This document shows, one piece after another, positions 24,708-36,944 of a stretch of DNA of 64,000 bases. The stretch covers positions 744,001-808,000 of the forward strand of contig NC_063154.1 in NCBI RefSeq assembly GCF_020921035.1. The letters run 5' to 3'. Each line of letters starts with the position of its first letter. Position 1 is the stretch's first letter. The translations under genes were made by a program, and so were the position numbers. The notes under the pieces were generated by a model that searched no databases, was not told the origin of the DNA, and was given only the letters and a program-made list of their open reading frames with translations. The DNA comes from Rhodamnia argentea. Its lineage: Eukaryota > Streptophyta > Magnoliopsida > Myrtales > Myrtaceae.

Positions 24708-27310
24708 CCTAGGCTTTGAGGCAGCAGACAGCCTGGATCTCTTCCCAAGCCAAGCTCTCACTGCGGTGATCACGCTGCTCCTTCAACCTGGTAGCAAGAA
24801 GCTTCAGGTTGCCTTAGCAATTCTCTTCTTCTTGTCAGCAATTCTCTTCACGCTTCCTTTGTAATGTCAATGGCGTAACTGCCTCCTCTTAATCTTAGGA
24901 GCTTTGACATATTTCCGAATGTCATCTTCCTTTGACAGGTCAAACAAGATACGTACATCATCGGCAGTCAGCCCTCCCTGCTTCATTGGAAACCCTTGTT
25001 TGTCACAGCCTCTCATCATCTTATACACGTAGCCGAATTCCTGCCCCACATAGAGGATAATCAATAATTGAAATCATAAAAGAAAGAAAAAATCGCCAAA
25101 AGCTCCATAGAACTATTGCAGACACATACCTCACCCCGAGAATCTTTAATTTCTTGTGCGATCCTCTTGTCAAAATCCGCCAGACTAATGTTCGTCTCTT
25201 TTCTTTTGCTGTTAAGACAATTGGCCATTAAACTCTACAGATAATGATATTTCTGAGGAAAACAATAATAAAAAAAAAAGACTAAAGATTTACGAGATTC
25301 ATTAAATTGGTATGATCCACCTGCTTTGGACATGTATGGCCCAATCGCGGTGAGGGATCACAGGCCCTCGCCTAGGGGCAGAGGGAGGTCGCTGGCCCAA
25401 ACACACAAAAAAAAAAAAAAAAAGCAGAACAAATATTTAAAAAATAATTAAAAATTCAGAAACTATTAAAATATTATTAATGATCACCCAATTTTTTTGG
25501 TAATACTCTCGAACATCCAAACAGACTAAATTTACACGTCACTGTTTCCATTCCTATAAATCGTGTAATCAATTTACAAGCATTGTCCCCTCTATTTTTC
25601 TTTATCTTTCTTTGGGGACCTGAGAGATGTATCTTGTTGCCCAGAACAGCATATCAAAACTGTAGGGTCCAATTCCCTGAAATGCCAATACTAAAATGGT
25701 GATTGGATTTTAGGGACAGCATATCAAAAGGAGTATTTTGGGGATATTCCAAATTGATTTGAGAAAAGTTGCTTATTGTTGATTTAAACACTAAACTAGG
25801 GAAAGCTATTGAAAGTTACTGATGAAATGATACATTTCTGAGTTGCCCCCAATGGAGAAAGTGTGCCTAGGGGTCGCGCGGGCATAGTCCCTAGTCTGCT
25901 TGTCCTGTTGCTTGGCCCTCACGGTCAACTCGTAGCTACTCGCCAAACGGACGCCGCTAACTCTCAATTGCTTCGTGGAAACTTTTATCGGATCCACCAC
26001 TGCAAACCCGGTGAACCCGATCATATGCACCGGTACATCATAGTCTGATCCCTTTGAGTCTGAACTCATCCTATAATTACCAAAATGAGAAAATTAAATA
26101 TAAGGAATGACATTTTTTTCTTATCAAAATCAAATTTAGAACGTGATAAAAAAATCCTAGTGCCCACGATTTTTTTCACATGCCACCGATTCAATGATGA
26201 ATGATAATCCATCTTTGGTTAAATAGATAAGATCTAGCGCCGCAGCATGGCCTACAAGAACATAGATAGCCAGATAAAGCCAAAATTGCATCCAAAATGT
26301 TGAAAAAACAAATTCTCAGTTACTTTCGGAGCTAAACTAAATGAACAAATATAGTCCACCTGCTTTGGACATGTCTAAGCAATAAAGAATTAGCTTTTTC
26401 TTTAATACTAAAAATTGGGTGAGATATCCATGCAAAAAAGGTCAAATTTTTATGCGCCACGTACTTCTAAAACAACGAGGTTCATCTGGACCAAGGCTAA
26501 AATCTAGAGTTGGAATTTTACTAATAATCCAAGTTTTGCAAACTTTATCTACCAAACCCATAGCACCATCAACGCTTCGTCATTCGCTACGTAATAGGCA
26601 ACTCAGAAATGTATCATTTCATCAGTAACTTTCAATTTCTTTCCCTAGCTTAGTTTTTAAACCAACAATAAGCAACTTTTCTCAAACCAATTTGGAATAT
26701 CCCCAAAATTACTCCCTATAGACTACAGTTTTGTTAGCTGTCCCCAAAATCCATTCACCATTTTAGTATTAGCAATTCAGGGAATTAGATCCTACGGTTT
26801 TGATATGATGTTCTGGGCAACAAGATTCAAGAGGGGACAATGAAAAAATGAGTACCTAAAAGAATAAAAATTAAATTTTGCGCTTCTGATACTTAAATGC
26901 AAAAGCGAATTAAACGTCGGTATTTCCATTCATGTAAATCGTGTAATCACTTTACAAGCACGTTCACTAAAATCGATCGTAGCAAGTAATTCCAATTGGA
27001 AGACAAGCATCCATAGCAGTCTCAACATCACATGAGCGACAAGAGTAATAGTTCCATCTGTGAATACATAGAATAATAGCAGTAAACGCCCAAACACAAG
27101 GAACTGAACAGGGGCCAATACCCAGTCGATCAATTCAACAATACCCAAAATAGATCCAATCACAAAAAATGGGAAAAAACAAAGAGCCGAACAAAGAGCT
27201 TTAAAGAATTCCGCATAAGAAGAGCGACAACCCAACCAAAACATCCAACATTTCCCACCCAAAAAAGGATTCAACTTACAGCTCCTGGGCACCTTTGATG
27301 TCTAGCATGA
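24708..27310 (-). pseudogene. RPS6 pseudogene B, left copy, 5' truncated at the breakpoint
   Basis: A second RPS6 copy on the minus strand. The main exon (about 25042-24867) encodes [20 protein letters not shown], then [19 protein letters not shown] with the same central gap as pseudogene A. Exon 3 (FDKRIAQEI-type) lies near 25130-25190. The gene ends abruptly in exon 2 at about 27310, where the arm breaks off, so it has no start or promoter. Its long intron 2 holds a foreign coding-like segment (25806-26072) and GC-rich repeat DNA near 25340-25400. Confidence 0.8.
25806..26072 (-). other. Foreign exon-like segment inside RPS6 pseudogene B intron, left copy
   Basis: An 87-codon frame starting MSSDSKGSDYDVPVHMIGFT and containing VSTKQLRVSGVRLASSYELT. 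On the minus strand it is preceded by an acceptor-like TTATAG, and the RPS6 intron resumes at CAACTCAGAAATG. Codon use looks genuinely coding and it has no counterpart in pseudogene A. I do not recognise the protein. It may be a captured exon. Confidence 0.5.
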
Positions 27311-28500
27311 AGATTTGCAACATAAAGATTTCTGTTAATCAATCAAGCAACAAGAACCTACAGAAATTAGCATAACCACACTATAAGTGATAGCTCATTG
27401 CTAAGTTCATGAATTAGGCCATATTAGGTTCGCGAATCGAATTACTTCCACTGAAATACTCGAACACAAAAGCCAAAAAAAAAAAAAAACAAACAAGTCC
27501 CTCAATAAATTATCGGTACTTCATTCTCCAGCCTTCTGCAAAGGGTATTAGATACTAACAAACGTGTCCAACTCCGATCTGGACAGAAATACATATTAGC
27601 TCATGGCTACGGACGCTGAGAACATCGCACCAGCCTTCGACATCATCCCCAAACTTACAAACCATTCATTTTCTACTAATCTCCGTGGTTCTATGCTAAC
27701 TTTCCAACCATTCTTTTCGCCTCGGACTAAAAGCTCAGTGTCATCCTAGACAAACCAAACCTCCCAAAAATCACCAACACTGGACACTCGCGGGCAAAAT
27801 TGCCAACTCAATAGCCAAGTTCTTGCAATTACCCACCAAAAACAGAAAAAAAGGTACAACAATTAGGGAGCTTTTTAAGATTTCCATTCATTGCTTCATG
27901 GTCCATCAATCCATCTCCAAATCAAGATATCATAACAAAAGAACAACGAAGTATTTAAAAGGACAATACTATCCAGAGCAGCGCACGGGAACGAGAACTT
28001 AGAACAGAGTGCAATCGAGCACCTGAGCAGAAAGCCGTCGCGCAACAGAGCGCCGGAGCAGACCGCGAGAACGAGGGTCGGAGCAAAGAGCCCTCGAGCG
28101 ACGGAGCAGAGGGCGGGAGCGGAGGCCGAAGCAGAGAGCGAGCTGAGCACCGGAGCAGTCCGCAGGAACGAGGGCCCTTAACGGAGCGAGCGATCGAGCA
28201 GAGAGGGAACGAGAGATCCAAAAATTTTGAACTCGTTCGGGAGAGGGAGGAGGAGCGGTCTTCTTTATTCGGGAAGAGCAAAAAGGAGGAGAGAGAAAAA
28301 GCAGGTCTACCGTCTATGGATTGGGTAATTAATGTGGCCAGGAACAGTCAAGGAGGAAACTGTTTAATGTAAAATAGGAAAATAGTATTTTGTGTGCGGA
28401 AAGCCGGTGGGCTCCATTCGGCTGACGTGGAGCCAGGTGTCCATTCCCAATTGGTTGGGGCGCACTGTGACGGGGCGTAGCCGGACTACCTAATATTTTC
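27311..28500. other. Unique spacer at the centre of the palindrome
   Basis: Single-copy in the window. It has an A run near 27475 and, at 27960-28265, a GC-rich stretch of imperfect GAGCAGAGNGCG-type repeats, open in two minus-strand frames but of low complexity. No gene is recognised. It was probably the natural upstream DNA of RPS6 pseudogene B before the inverted copy was joined to it. Confidence 0.55.
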
Positions 28501-28502
28501 TC

Positions 28503-28620
28503 ATATAAAAAAACACGCACGAAAACCCTAATCCGCCTGGAAAGTCCCGCTCTACTCAGGCAGCCAAAACCGGCTTCTTAGCGCGAATCGGTCCTTCGTT
28601 TCTCTCAACGATCGATCAAC
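28503..28620 (+). promoter_or_regulatory. Promoter of RPS6 pseudogene B
   Basis: ATATAAAA (28503-28510) and telo-box AAACCCTAA (28523-28531), then a leader nearly identical to that of pseudogene A (CCGCCTGGAAAGTCCCGCTC). It sits only on the right side of the palindrome, which marks the right arm as the one with the intact 5' end. Confidence 0.7.
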
Positions 28621-31380
28621 ATGGAGGTGTTTTCTCAGCTCTCGTTTATTCGCCTCTCTTTCCAATTTTACTTTTCCTCCAAATTCGCAATTTTCTGATG
28701 CTTTTTTTTCCCTCTCTATAATCATCAAGTTCAAACGAAGCGCTGCTTGCAAGAAGATGCTTGACATCAAAGGTGCCCAGGAGCTGTAAGTTGAATCCTT
28801 TTTTGGGTGGGAAATGTTGGATGTTTTGGTTGGGTTGTCGCTCTTCTTATGCGGAATTCTTTAAAGCTCTTTGTTCGGCTCTTTGTTTTTTCCCATTTTT
28901 TGTGATTGGATCTATTTTGGGTATTGTTGAATTGATCGACTGGGTATTGGCCCCTGTTCAGTTCCTTGTGTTTGGGCGTTTACTGCTATTATTCTATGTA
29001 TTCACAGATGGAACTATTGCTCTTGTCGCTCATGTGATGTTCCAGACTGCTATGGATGCTTGTCTTCCAATTTGAATTACTTGCTACGATCGATTTTGGT
29101 GAACATGCTTGTAAAGTGATCACACAATTTACAGGAATGGAAATAGCGACGTTTAGTTCGCTTTTGCATTTAAGTATCTGTAGCGCAAAATTTGATTTTT
29201 ATTCTTTTAGGTACTCATTTTTTCACTGTCCCCTCTATCTTTCTTTGGGGGACCTGAGTGATGAATCTTGTTGCCCAGAACAGCATATCAAAACTGTAGG
29301 ATCTAATTCCCTAAATTGCTGATACTAAAATGTTGAATGGATTTTAGGGACAGCATATAAAAACTATAATCGATAGGGAGTAATTTTGGGGTATTCCAAA
29401 TTGGTTTGAGAAAGTTGCTTATCGTTGATTTAAACACTAAACTAGGGAAAGAAATTGAAAGTTACTGGTGAAATGATACATTTCTGAGTTGCCTATTAAG
29501 TAGCGAACATCGAAGCGTTGATGGTGCTATGGGTTTGGTAGATAAAATTTGCAAAACTTGGATTATTAGTAAAATTCCAACTCTAGATATTTAAGCCTTG
29601 GTCCAGATGAACTTCGTTGTTTTAGAAGTACTTGGCGCATAAAAATTTGACCTTTTTTGCATGGATATCTCACCCAATTTTTAGTATTAAAGAAAAAGCT
29701 AATTCTTTATTGCTTAGACATGTCCAAAGCAGGTGGACTATATTTGTTCATTTAGTTTAGCTCCGAAAGTAACTGAGAATTTGTTTTTTCAACATTTTGG
29801 ATGCAATTTTGGCTTTATCTGGCTATCTATGTTCTTGTAGGCCATGCTGCGGCGCTAGATCTTATCTATTTAACCAAAGATGGATTATCATTCATCATTG
29901 AATCGGTGACATGTGAAAAAAATCGTGGGCACTAGGATTTTTTTATCACGTTCTAAAGTTGATTTTGATAAGAAAAAAATGTCATTCCTTATATTTAATT
30001 TTCTCATTTTGGTAATTATAGGATGAGTTCAGACTCAAAGGGATTAGACTATGATGTACCGGTGCATATGATCGGGTTCACCGGGTTTGCAGTGGTGGAT
30101 CCGATAAAAGTTTCCACGAAGCAATTGAGAGTCAGCGGCGTCCGTTTGGCGAGTAGCTACGAGTTGACCGTGAGGGCCAAGCAACAGGACAAGCAGACTA
30201 GGGACTATGCCCGCGCGACCCCCAGGCACACTTTCTCCATTGGGGGCAACTCAGAAATGTATCATTTCATCAGTAACTTTCAATAGCTTTCCCTAGTTTA
30301 GTGTTTAAATCAACAATAAGCAACTTTTCTCAAATCAATTTGGAATATCCCCAAAATACTCCTTTTGATATGCTGTCCCTAAAATCCAATCACCATTTTA
30401 GTATTGGCATTTCAGGGAATTGGACCCTACAGTTTTGATATGCTGTTCTGGGCAACAAGATACATCTCTCAGGTCCCCAAAGAAAGATAAAGAAAAATAG
30501 AGGGGACAATGCTTGTAAAGTGATTACACGATTTATAGGAATGGAAACAGTGACGTGTAAATTTAGTCTGTTTGGATGTTCGAGAGTATTACCAAAAAAA
30601 TTGGGTGATCATTAATAATATTTTAATAGTTTCTGAATTTTTAATTATTTTTTAAATATTTGTTCTGCTTTTTTTTTTTTTGTGTGTTTGGGCCAGCGAC
30701 CTCCCTCTGCCCCTAGGCGAGGGCCCGTGATCCCTCACCGCGATTGGGCCATACATGTCCAAAGCAGGTGGATCATACCAATTTAATGAATCTCGTAAAT
30801 CTTTAGTCTTTTTTTTTTATTATTGTTTTCCTCAGAAATATCATTATCTGTAGAGTTTAATGGCCAATTGTCTTAACAGCAAAAGAAAAGAGACGCACAT
30901 TAGTCTGGCGGATTTTGACAAGAGGATCGCACAAGAAATTAAAGATTCTCGGGGTGAGGTATGTGTCTGCAATAGTTCTATGGAGCTTTTGGCGATTTTT
31001 TCTTTCTTTTATGATTTCAATTATTGATTATCCTCTATGTGGGGCAGGAATTCGGCTACGTGTATAAGATGATGAGAGGCTGTGACAAACAAGGGTTTCC
31101 AATGAAGCAGGGAGGGCTGACTGCCGATGATGTACGTATCTTGTTTGACCTGTCAAAGGAAGATGACATTCGGAAATATGTCAAAGCTCCTAAGATTAAG
31201 AGGAGGCAGTTACGCCATTGACATTACAAAGGAAGCGTGAAGAGAATTGCTGACAAGAAGAAGAGAATTGCTAAGGCAACCTGAAGCTTCTTGCTACCAG
31301 GTTGAAGGAGCAGCGTGATCACCGCAGTGAGAGCTTGGCTTAGGAAGAGATCCAGGCTGTCTGCTGCCTCAAAGCCTAGG
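28621..31380 (+). pseudogene. RPS6 pseudogene B, right copy, with promoter
   Basis: Exon 1 is ATGGAG at 28621-28626, exon 2 is 28730-28785 (degraded, GCCCAGGAGCT before the GTAAG donor), exon 3 ends at 30958 (FDKRIAQEIKDSRGE), and exon 4 is 31047-31221, encoding [20 protein letters not shown] through RQLRH and a stop. The rest, to about 31380, keeps the [11 protein letters not shown] region out of frame. The central part of S6 is missing, as in pseudogene A. Introns are retained. Confidence 0.82.
30020..30286 (+). other. Foreign exon-like segment inside RPS6 pseudogene B intron, right copy
   Basis: The same unrecognised 87-codon frame as at 25806-26072, with one residue different (GLDYD in place of GSDYD). 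It is preceded by TTATAG, which could act as a splice acceptor. Confidence 0.5.
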
Positions 31381-32097
31381 TTGTTTTTACTTTTTGATCA
31401 TTGAGCAATTTCAGTTCAGGCAATTTTGACAGTTGAGAAATCAGGGAATTGTTAATGTGAAGTTATTCATAACTTTTAGCTCTGCCTTGGAATTCAGGGA
31501 CATCTTATCATTGGTTGTTGCTGTTCCTTGGTCTCAGCAACTGAAATTTCATTTTTAGAAAGTTGAGTTGGCACACATGCGGGTGGAGTGATTTAAGTTA
31601 GGCTATCGGAATGTGGAGAAAATATTTAGTGGTTTCAAACCCGCTGATGTGCTGGTGCATGTTTTACTTACATCAACTGATAGATTGACGTATGTTCATT
31701 GATTATGTGCCTCACACGTGAGCGAGTAGAAGGCAGCTCTGGCTCAGATTTGCCCTCCTGGTTTTATCACAGAGGAAGTAGTCTGAGAAATTTTAAGTAA
31801 GCCGTGGAGCTCGATGTCCGATGCGACCAAAAGCTTCAAGTTGTGATATGAGGCAATGGGGGAGAGAAGCAACGGTCGCTCGGAGAAGTTTTGCAAAGCT
31901 CCGGCAAATGGCACGGTGGTTCAGCGAGCCGAAGCAGATTTGGTGTGAGGACCAGCAGCAACGACCCTGCACCACCACCAACGAAGGCAGCAGTAATATC
32001 ATCGCTGGTGATGGTGCTAGGCAAATTTAGCCGGGAGAGCCCACGAGGTCTGACCATGGTCTCCCCGGATCTATGATTGGTGTATTGAATTTTTTGA
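31381..32097. other. Unassigned segment, right-arm equivalent of 23991-24707
   Basis: Near-identical inverted copy of 23991-24707. The inner part is RPS6-downstream sequence; 31790-32090 is the GC-richer unrecognised stretch. Confidence 0.5.
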
Positions 32098-32488
32098 GAT
32101 GGAATTCTCCCAGGTAATGTACAATTTAAGGCCTAAAGAACAAACAAGTTAGACTATTTCTTCACCAATTTCCGCTGCTTTTACATTCCTCACTCCGCAT
32201 CAATTTCTTCGATAAAATAGAAATGACGAAGTTCTTCGGGTTAAGGTTTTGCATATTATCCCTCCAAAATGCAAAAGTTTGAGTGGGAAAAGATAAGAAA
32301 GTAAAAAAAGAAAAGAAAAGCAAATGAATTGGAGCTCACTTTGGTCTTCGAACCGCAGAGGGCCGTAGATATTGTAAATGTCAATGCTAGCCGAATTGCA
32401 TTGGGCTTACTTCATCGGTGACATTTGGTGAAAAGTCGCAAATACTTTTCAAGATGCATATCATGCTTCGTCGGATATCATACATTGC
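32098..32488 (-). pseudogene. SCPL exon 4 plus 3'-end fragment, right copy
   Basis: Inverted copy of 23600-23990: SCPL exon 4 part joined to 3' untranslated sequence. It lies just downstream of the right acetyltransferase copy, same strand, and carries no open frame. Confidence 0.75.
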
Positions 32489-32826
32489 AAAAGATTATTA
32501 CCAAAAGTCACAAACCAAATGGTATTTGCTTTGAGCAGAAAAACCTTGTAGTGGGAAACGACTGCATTTCCCCAAAAGCTCAACCAAATGTAGCTTCGTG
32601 GCGCCCGCCACCGTAACATCGTATTATTGACAAAACCCAAACAGCCAGGGTAACTAAGCTGAAGGTGGCCTTGAGGAAGAAACCAAAAATGAAAGGCTAA
32701 TTGGCTGAATGAGCCAGTGTGGAGAATCAGAGCTGTACCAAGATCCACTACCTAACCATGTACGCTAGCTAAGCATATGTACGTGCTGAGAGACAATGGC
32801 GATTAAGTTGGCATCAAGAAAACGGC

Positions 32827-35512
32827 CTAAATGAACAACCACTCCAGTCCAAGGTCATCTGGCCTATGGTTCGCTGGTCCAACTTCCTCATCTCCTGGAT
32901 TACCCCCACCATCACCAGCACCGGGTCGAGGCTGATCTTCGACATCCTGCCTTTCCCTCAGCTGCTTCCTCAAGACACAGAAAGGCTCACCATCATCCTC
33001 TTCATGGTTTAGGTTCATCAATTCATGTTCCGTGTAGCCCAGTCTATTATTACTGAAGAACTTGAGTGCAACATCGTTACTCTGCCTCACATTTACTTTC
33101 GCACATTCGGCGTCATAAACCTGCATGCAAGGTAGAACGTATTTACTTCCCAAAATTTAGGTAGGTATTCTGGAGCATATCATCGTGGGGTTATGAAATC
33201 GAGAGAGATAAACATAGAAGTCACACTACATACATCATAGTTCAGCCATTGATCTGCATATAGAAAAAATTTAACCAATAATTACAATTATTATTTGAAT
33301 TGAGTTGTATACAGAAAGATGTTAACTGCATTACCTTTGTAATCTTACCATAACTTTAAAGGATCTTGTGTAGTATGATCTAATTATTTCAAGGGACAAC
33401 TGATCCGTAGATACGCTTAGAATTTTCATTAACAGCAGCCTACCCAAATCGCTTTCTAGGATCTCACCCGTAGCATCCAGAAAAAGATCTTCGCCATAAA
33501 TTACCAGCTGATAGAGCCTAGAAGAGTCAAACAAACTAAAACTAAACCACGCAGGCCTACATGCATTTATACAATGAATACAAGATGCGTAGATGTTCCA
33601 CATATATTTTATAGGAGTCTATTGCTAGAAAGTTATCTAAAATTGACAAGTAGACATCTAAAACAAATGTATTTGCAGCATGAAATTTCGACAGTTGAAA
33701 GTGAATTATAACATCAACCAGATTTAATGTGTATCAGTGGAAACGGTGCACATAACAGAGGTATTGTCGAGTCTGAAGCACCTTATCATAATTGAGCCAT
33801 CATAGAAATCATTTACAAGTGATTTCAGCCTAATTAAATAGACTTTACAGAATGAATTCCTCAAACTACACGATAAGAAGCTCTTCGATATTTCCCCTTA
33901 ATTCAACCAACAAATGGACAGGGATGAACAGCCGTTTTCTTTCGACCATCTAGTACAATCCACTTCAAGCCCACAACTCCTCTCTAACTTGAAAAATAGA
34001 GCCCAGTACATGAATAGTGTAGAAGAGGGAATGATTACACATTGAGAAATAAAATCTTGAAAAGCCAAGGAAACTTCCAAGTGCCAAATTTTACAATGGT
34101 CCAAGGCAACTAATACAGTTTGATTACATTGATATTCAAAGTTATGTAATGTAACTTAAGATTGGTGTGGATGCCAATATCTATTTCAGACACGACCTGA
34201 AATACATAAAAACTCCTGGCATTGTTAGTTATTATCATATTTTAAAAGCAATCGCCATAGAGTCATCCTTATCATGTTCCTACTCTGTATTTGTCGTTTC
34301 AGAAGCAACTAAATGAACAAGCACAATGACAAGGGTTTCTTGCATTTGAAGTGTCATATAGCGCTTTCTGCTCATCTTTTCCTTATAGTTTGCCCCAGTC
34401 AGCATAGGGGTTCATTGCTGACGGTAACTTTGGGCAGTTGCATTAAATACCCGAGCATCATCATCCGTTAAGACCCATGGAATTCTATGCAGTTCTATAC
34501 TAACTAGATAACAACATGCTACAAGGGACCACTCATGCCATTACAGAAGGGTTGCACTGTATATATCAGTCAGAATCAATGGCATTGTTGTTACTGTGTT
34601 CTAAAAAATTTCAACTTCAAATCGTCAAAATCTTGCAAAAAGTTAACAAACTTGACGCATAATATGGATGCCAAATATGATGCCAAAGCGAAAGAAGCCT
34701 TCACCAAGTATTTCCTTCATATTTGGCCAGCACATTCATAACAGTTTGAGACATCACCAACATTGTCCTGTAATGCCATTGTGATTCTATGAAGCCATCA
34801 TCATTTTGTTTTTACAGCTATGTACGCAGTAATGTGAACTATGTAAGCTTAGGCATGTTTGTCAGGCATTGTTTACAATGTAACTAATACGTATAATGCA
34901 TCCATTCTCTAGTTTTGGCAAAGGGAACCAGCAGCATTGAGGCAACAACTGCAAATCTTGCAAGAAAATCATAGGTACAATTCTTACACATTAAGTTAAT
35001 TTACGGTCGTGAAGAGGAAGGATCCCGATTGAAAAGGACAAAAGACAGGTAAACCTAAAGCTCCGATCATCCTACGCATCGCACAAACAGAACCCAGACT
35101 ACTAATTACGCTTTTGTGAAATCTCCAAAACAAGACATTCCTAACCAGAACCAGAGACTCGCCAACAAAAATGAAGAGAAAGCAAACCAGAAATGTACAA
35201 AGCAAATACCCGAATCATGTCAGAGTGAGCCAAGTTGACGAGCTTGGTGGCGAGGCCGCTCCGGCGATGAGGCGGCAATACCGCAATGGACCTGACGTAA
35301 GCAATCCCCTCCCTTTGGTCCATATCGACCGTGACATAGCCGACGATCCGGCCATCATGGCCCTGCGCAACCCATTGCAGCTGAGGCCAGCAGAGCACGC
35401 TGACCGTGAACCGCTGCACCAAGAAAGCGTCGCGCTCGGGGATGCACCTCTGACTGCAGTCTTCCATTTGGCAGAGATCGTGCACCGTGGCTCTGCGCAA
35501 GGAAGCCGCCAT
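32827..35512 (-). CDS. NAA10/ARD1-like N-alpha-acetyltransferase, right copy
   Basis: Exon 1 is 35512-35210 and exon 2 is 33120-32827 on the minus strand. The predicted 198 residues are identical to the left copy, and intron and flanks are nearly identical. It has the GNAT acetyl-CoA loop RRSGLA at residues 83-88, and the same altered peptide-side motifs (IPERDA, and an exon 2 segment without YYADGEDAY). The two genes face away from the palindrome ends and toward its centre with their 3' ends, about 9.6 kb apart. An intact frame in both copies, surrounded by pseudogenes, suggests selection or recent homogenisation. Confidence 0.85.
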
Positions 35513-35627
35513 TGCCGATCTTCAGAGTTTTTGGGTTTCAAAGTTTGGGCGGGAGGATTCTGTTTTGGGTTTGTTGGGGGGAGAAGAAGAAAGAGCTTCG
35601 GGGGTGGGGGGAAGGTCGGTGCTATCC

Positions 35628-35635
35628 TATTTATA
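35628..35635 (-). promoter_or_regulatory. TATA box of the NAA10-like gene, right copy
   Basis: Minus-strand TATAAATA, at the same distance from the start codon as in the left copy. Confidence 0.55.
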
Positions 35636-35812
35636 CTTAGTAACCTTTCACTCTCTATAAGAAAACCCATGCTATGCATAGAGGAAAGTCACTTCAACGT
35701 GAGTAACAACCACTTGAAGGCTGGGTAACTTGGCTTAAAGATTCAATTTTGACGCAAGAAGGAAGAAAAAAAAAACAAAATTTAAGTTTCGATGCACAAG
35801 CCCGGCTTAAGC

Positions 35813-36098
35813 GCATAGATCGCAGAGCTCGGCGAAGTCCCCGGCGCGGAGCCGTCAGTCCGCGCCCTTCCCAGGTCTCTCCGGCTTCGCGTCCGAGCAA
35901 TCCGGGGTTCAAGCAGGCCTTCGCCGAAGCCGAGCTCGAGGCCGGCGCCGCCATCGCTGCAAGCCGCGAAGGCAGCAGCAGCGGGAGATGCGGTCTACGG
36001 CCGGAAGCAATGCATAATCCCCCAAATTCGCGAGAGGAGGCAGTCGCCGTGAAGAGAGGAGCTCGGAGATGTGCAATGGAGTGGCGTACGAGCCTCAT
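35813..36098 (-). pseudogene. VAL/HSI2-like first-exon fragment, right copy
   Basis: Counterpart of 19989-20275. An extra C after AAACC in the ACLNP codons shifts the frame, so the zinc-binding part is read out of frame (ACLNPGLLG). The frame without the extra base would continue as in the left copy. Both copies are non-functional. Confidence 0.55.
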
Positions 36099-36944
36099 CT
36101 GCGATCGCAGAGAGAAAAAGAAGAGAGAGGGGGAGTGGGGTCTGGTCGTTGGAGATCGAAGAGAGAGAGAGAGAGCAGAAGAAATTCGTGCGAGCGTGGG
36201 TGAGGGAGGGGCTTAAAGGCACGTCGAGTCGGAACCGGATCCCATGTCACAAAGGTAGGGGCGATATCGAGAGATCCGGACCGTTCATTTTAAAATGGAC
36301 GGTCGGGATTCGTCCACATTACCTTTTAAAAGGAAGAGAAATTTTTTGACAAGAAATTTCGAAATTTTAAAAGGAGTGATGTGGATCAATCCGGGCCGTT
36401 CATTTTTTATTTGGACGGCCCGGATCGATCATATCATCACTAACATTACGTAGAAACGTTATAATTCTTTAAAACATTTGATTTTGTTTCTCTTTGTTCT
36501 GAAATGTTTGTAAACCCCATTGCCGTGTATTATTAATTTAGTTGTCACATATTGTTTGTGGTGTACAATTGATTTTTAAGACAATATATGCTAACTTCTA
36601 TTATTTAACAAGTGATCGGTTACTCAATAAATGGGTATTATAATTGCAATGTTAATTTAGGAAAAGGAAATTTCCGGCCCCCAAAAAAAAAAAACATAGG
36701 AAAAGAACAAAATAAGACAAATCACACTTATTGCAGAAATTTTCTACTGGCCACAATTTTAGTGACATCATCATAATTTTTCTTTCAATTTGCTTGAACA
36801 ACAACGATCTCGTCAATGCACATTGCCTTTCCTTGTCGTTCTTTTTTGCCCCTTTTCTCTGCAATTGAAAGAGAAAAAAAAAGAAAAAAAAAACCTAAAA
36901 CGAACTTCAAACAACGAGCAGCATCACTTCTAGTGAAACTTCCA
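36099..36944. other. Region between VAL-like fragment and F-box pseudogene, right copy
   Basis: Inverted equivalent of 19141-19988, with more base and small length differences than the acetyltransferase block (for example in the A/G run near 36870-36895). No gene is recognised. Confidence 0.45.

Noticed and set aside
27896..28281. Cys/Ala/Ser-rich frames in the spacer
   Set aside because: Imperfect short repeats read in several frames give similar strings; no homology is recognised.
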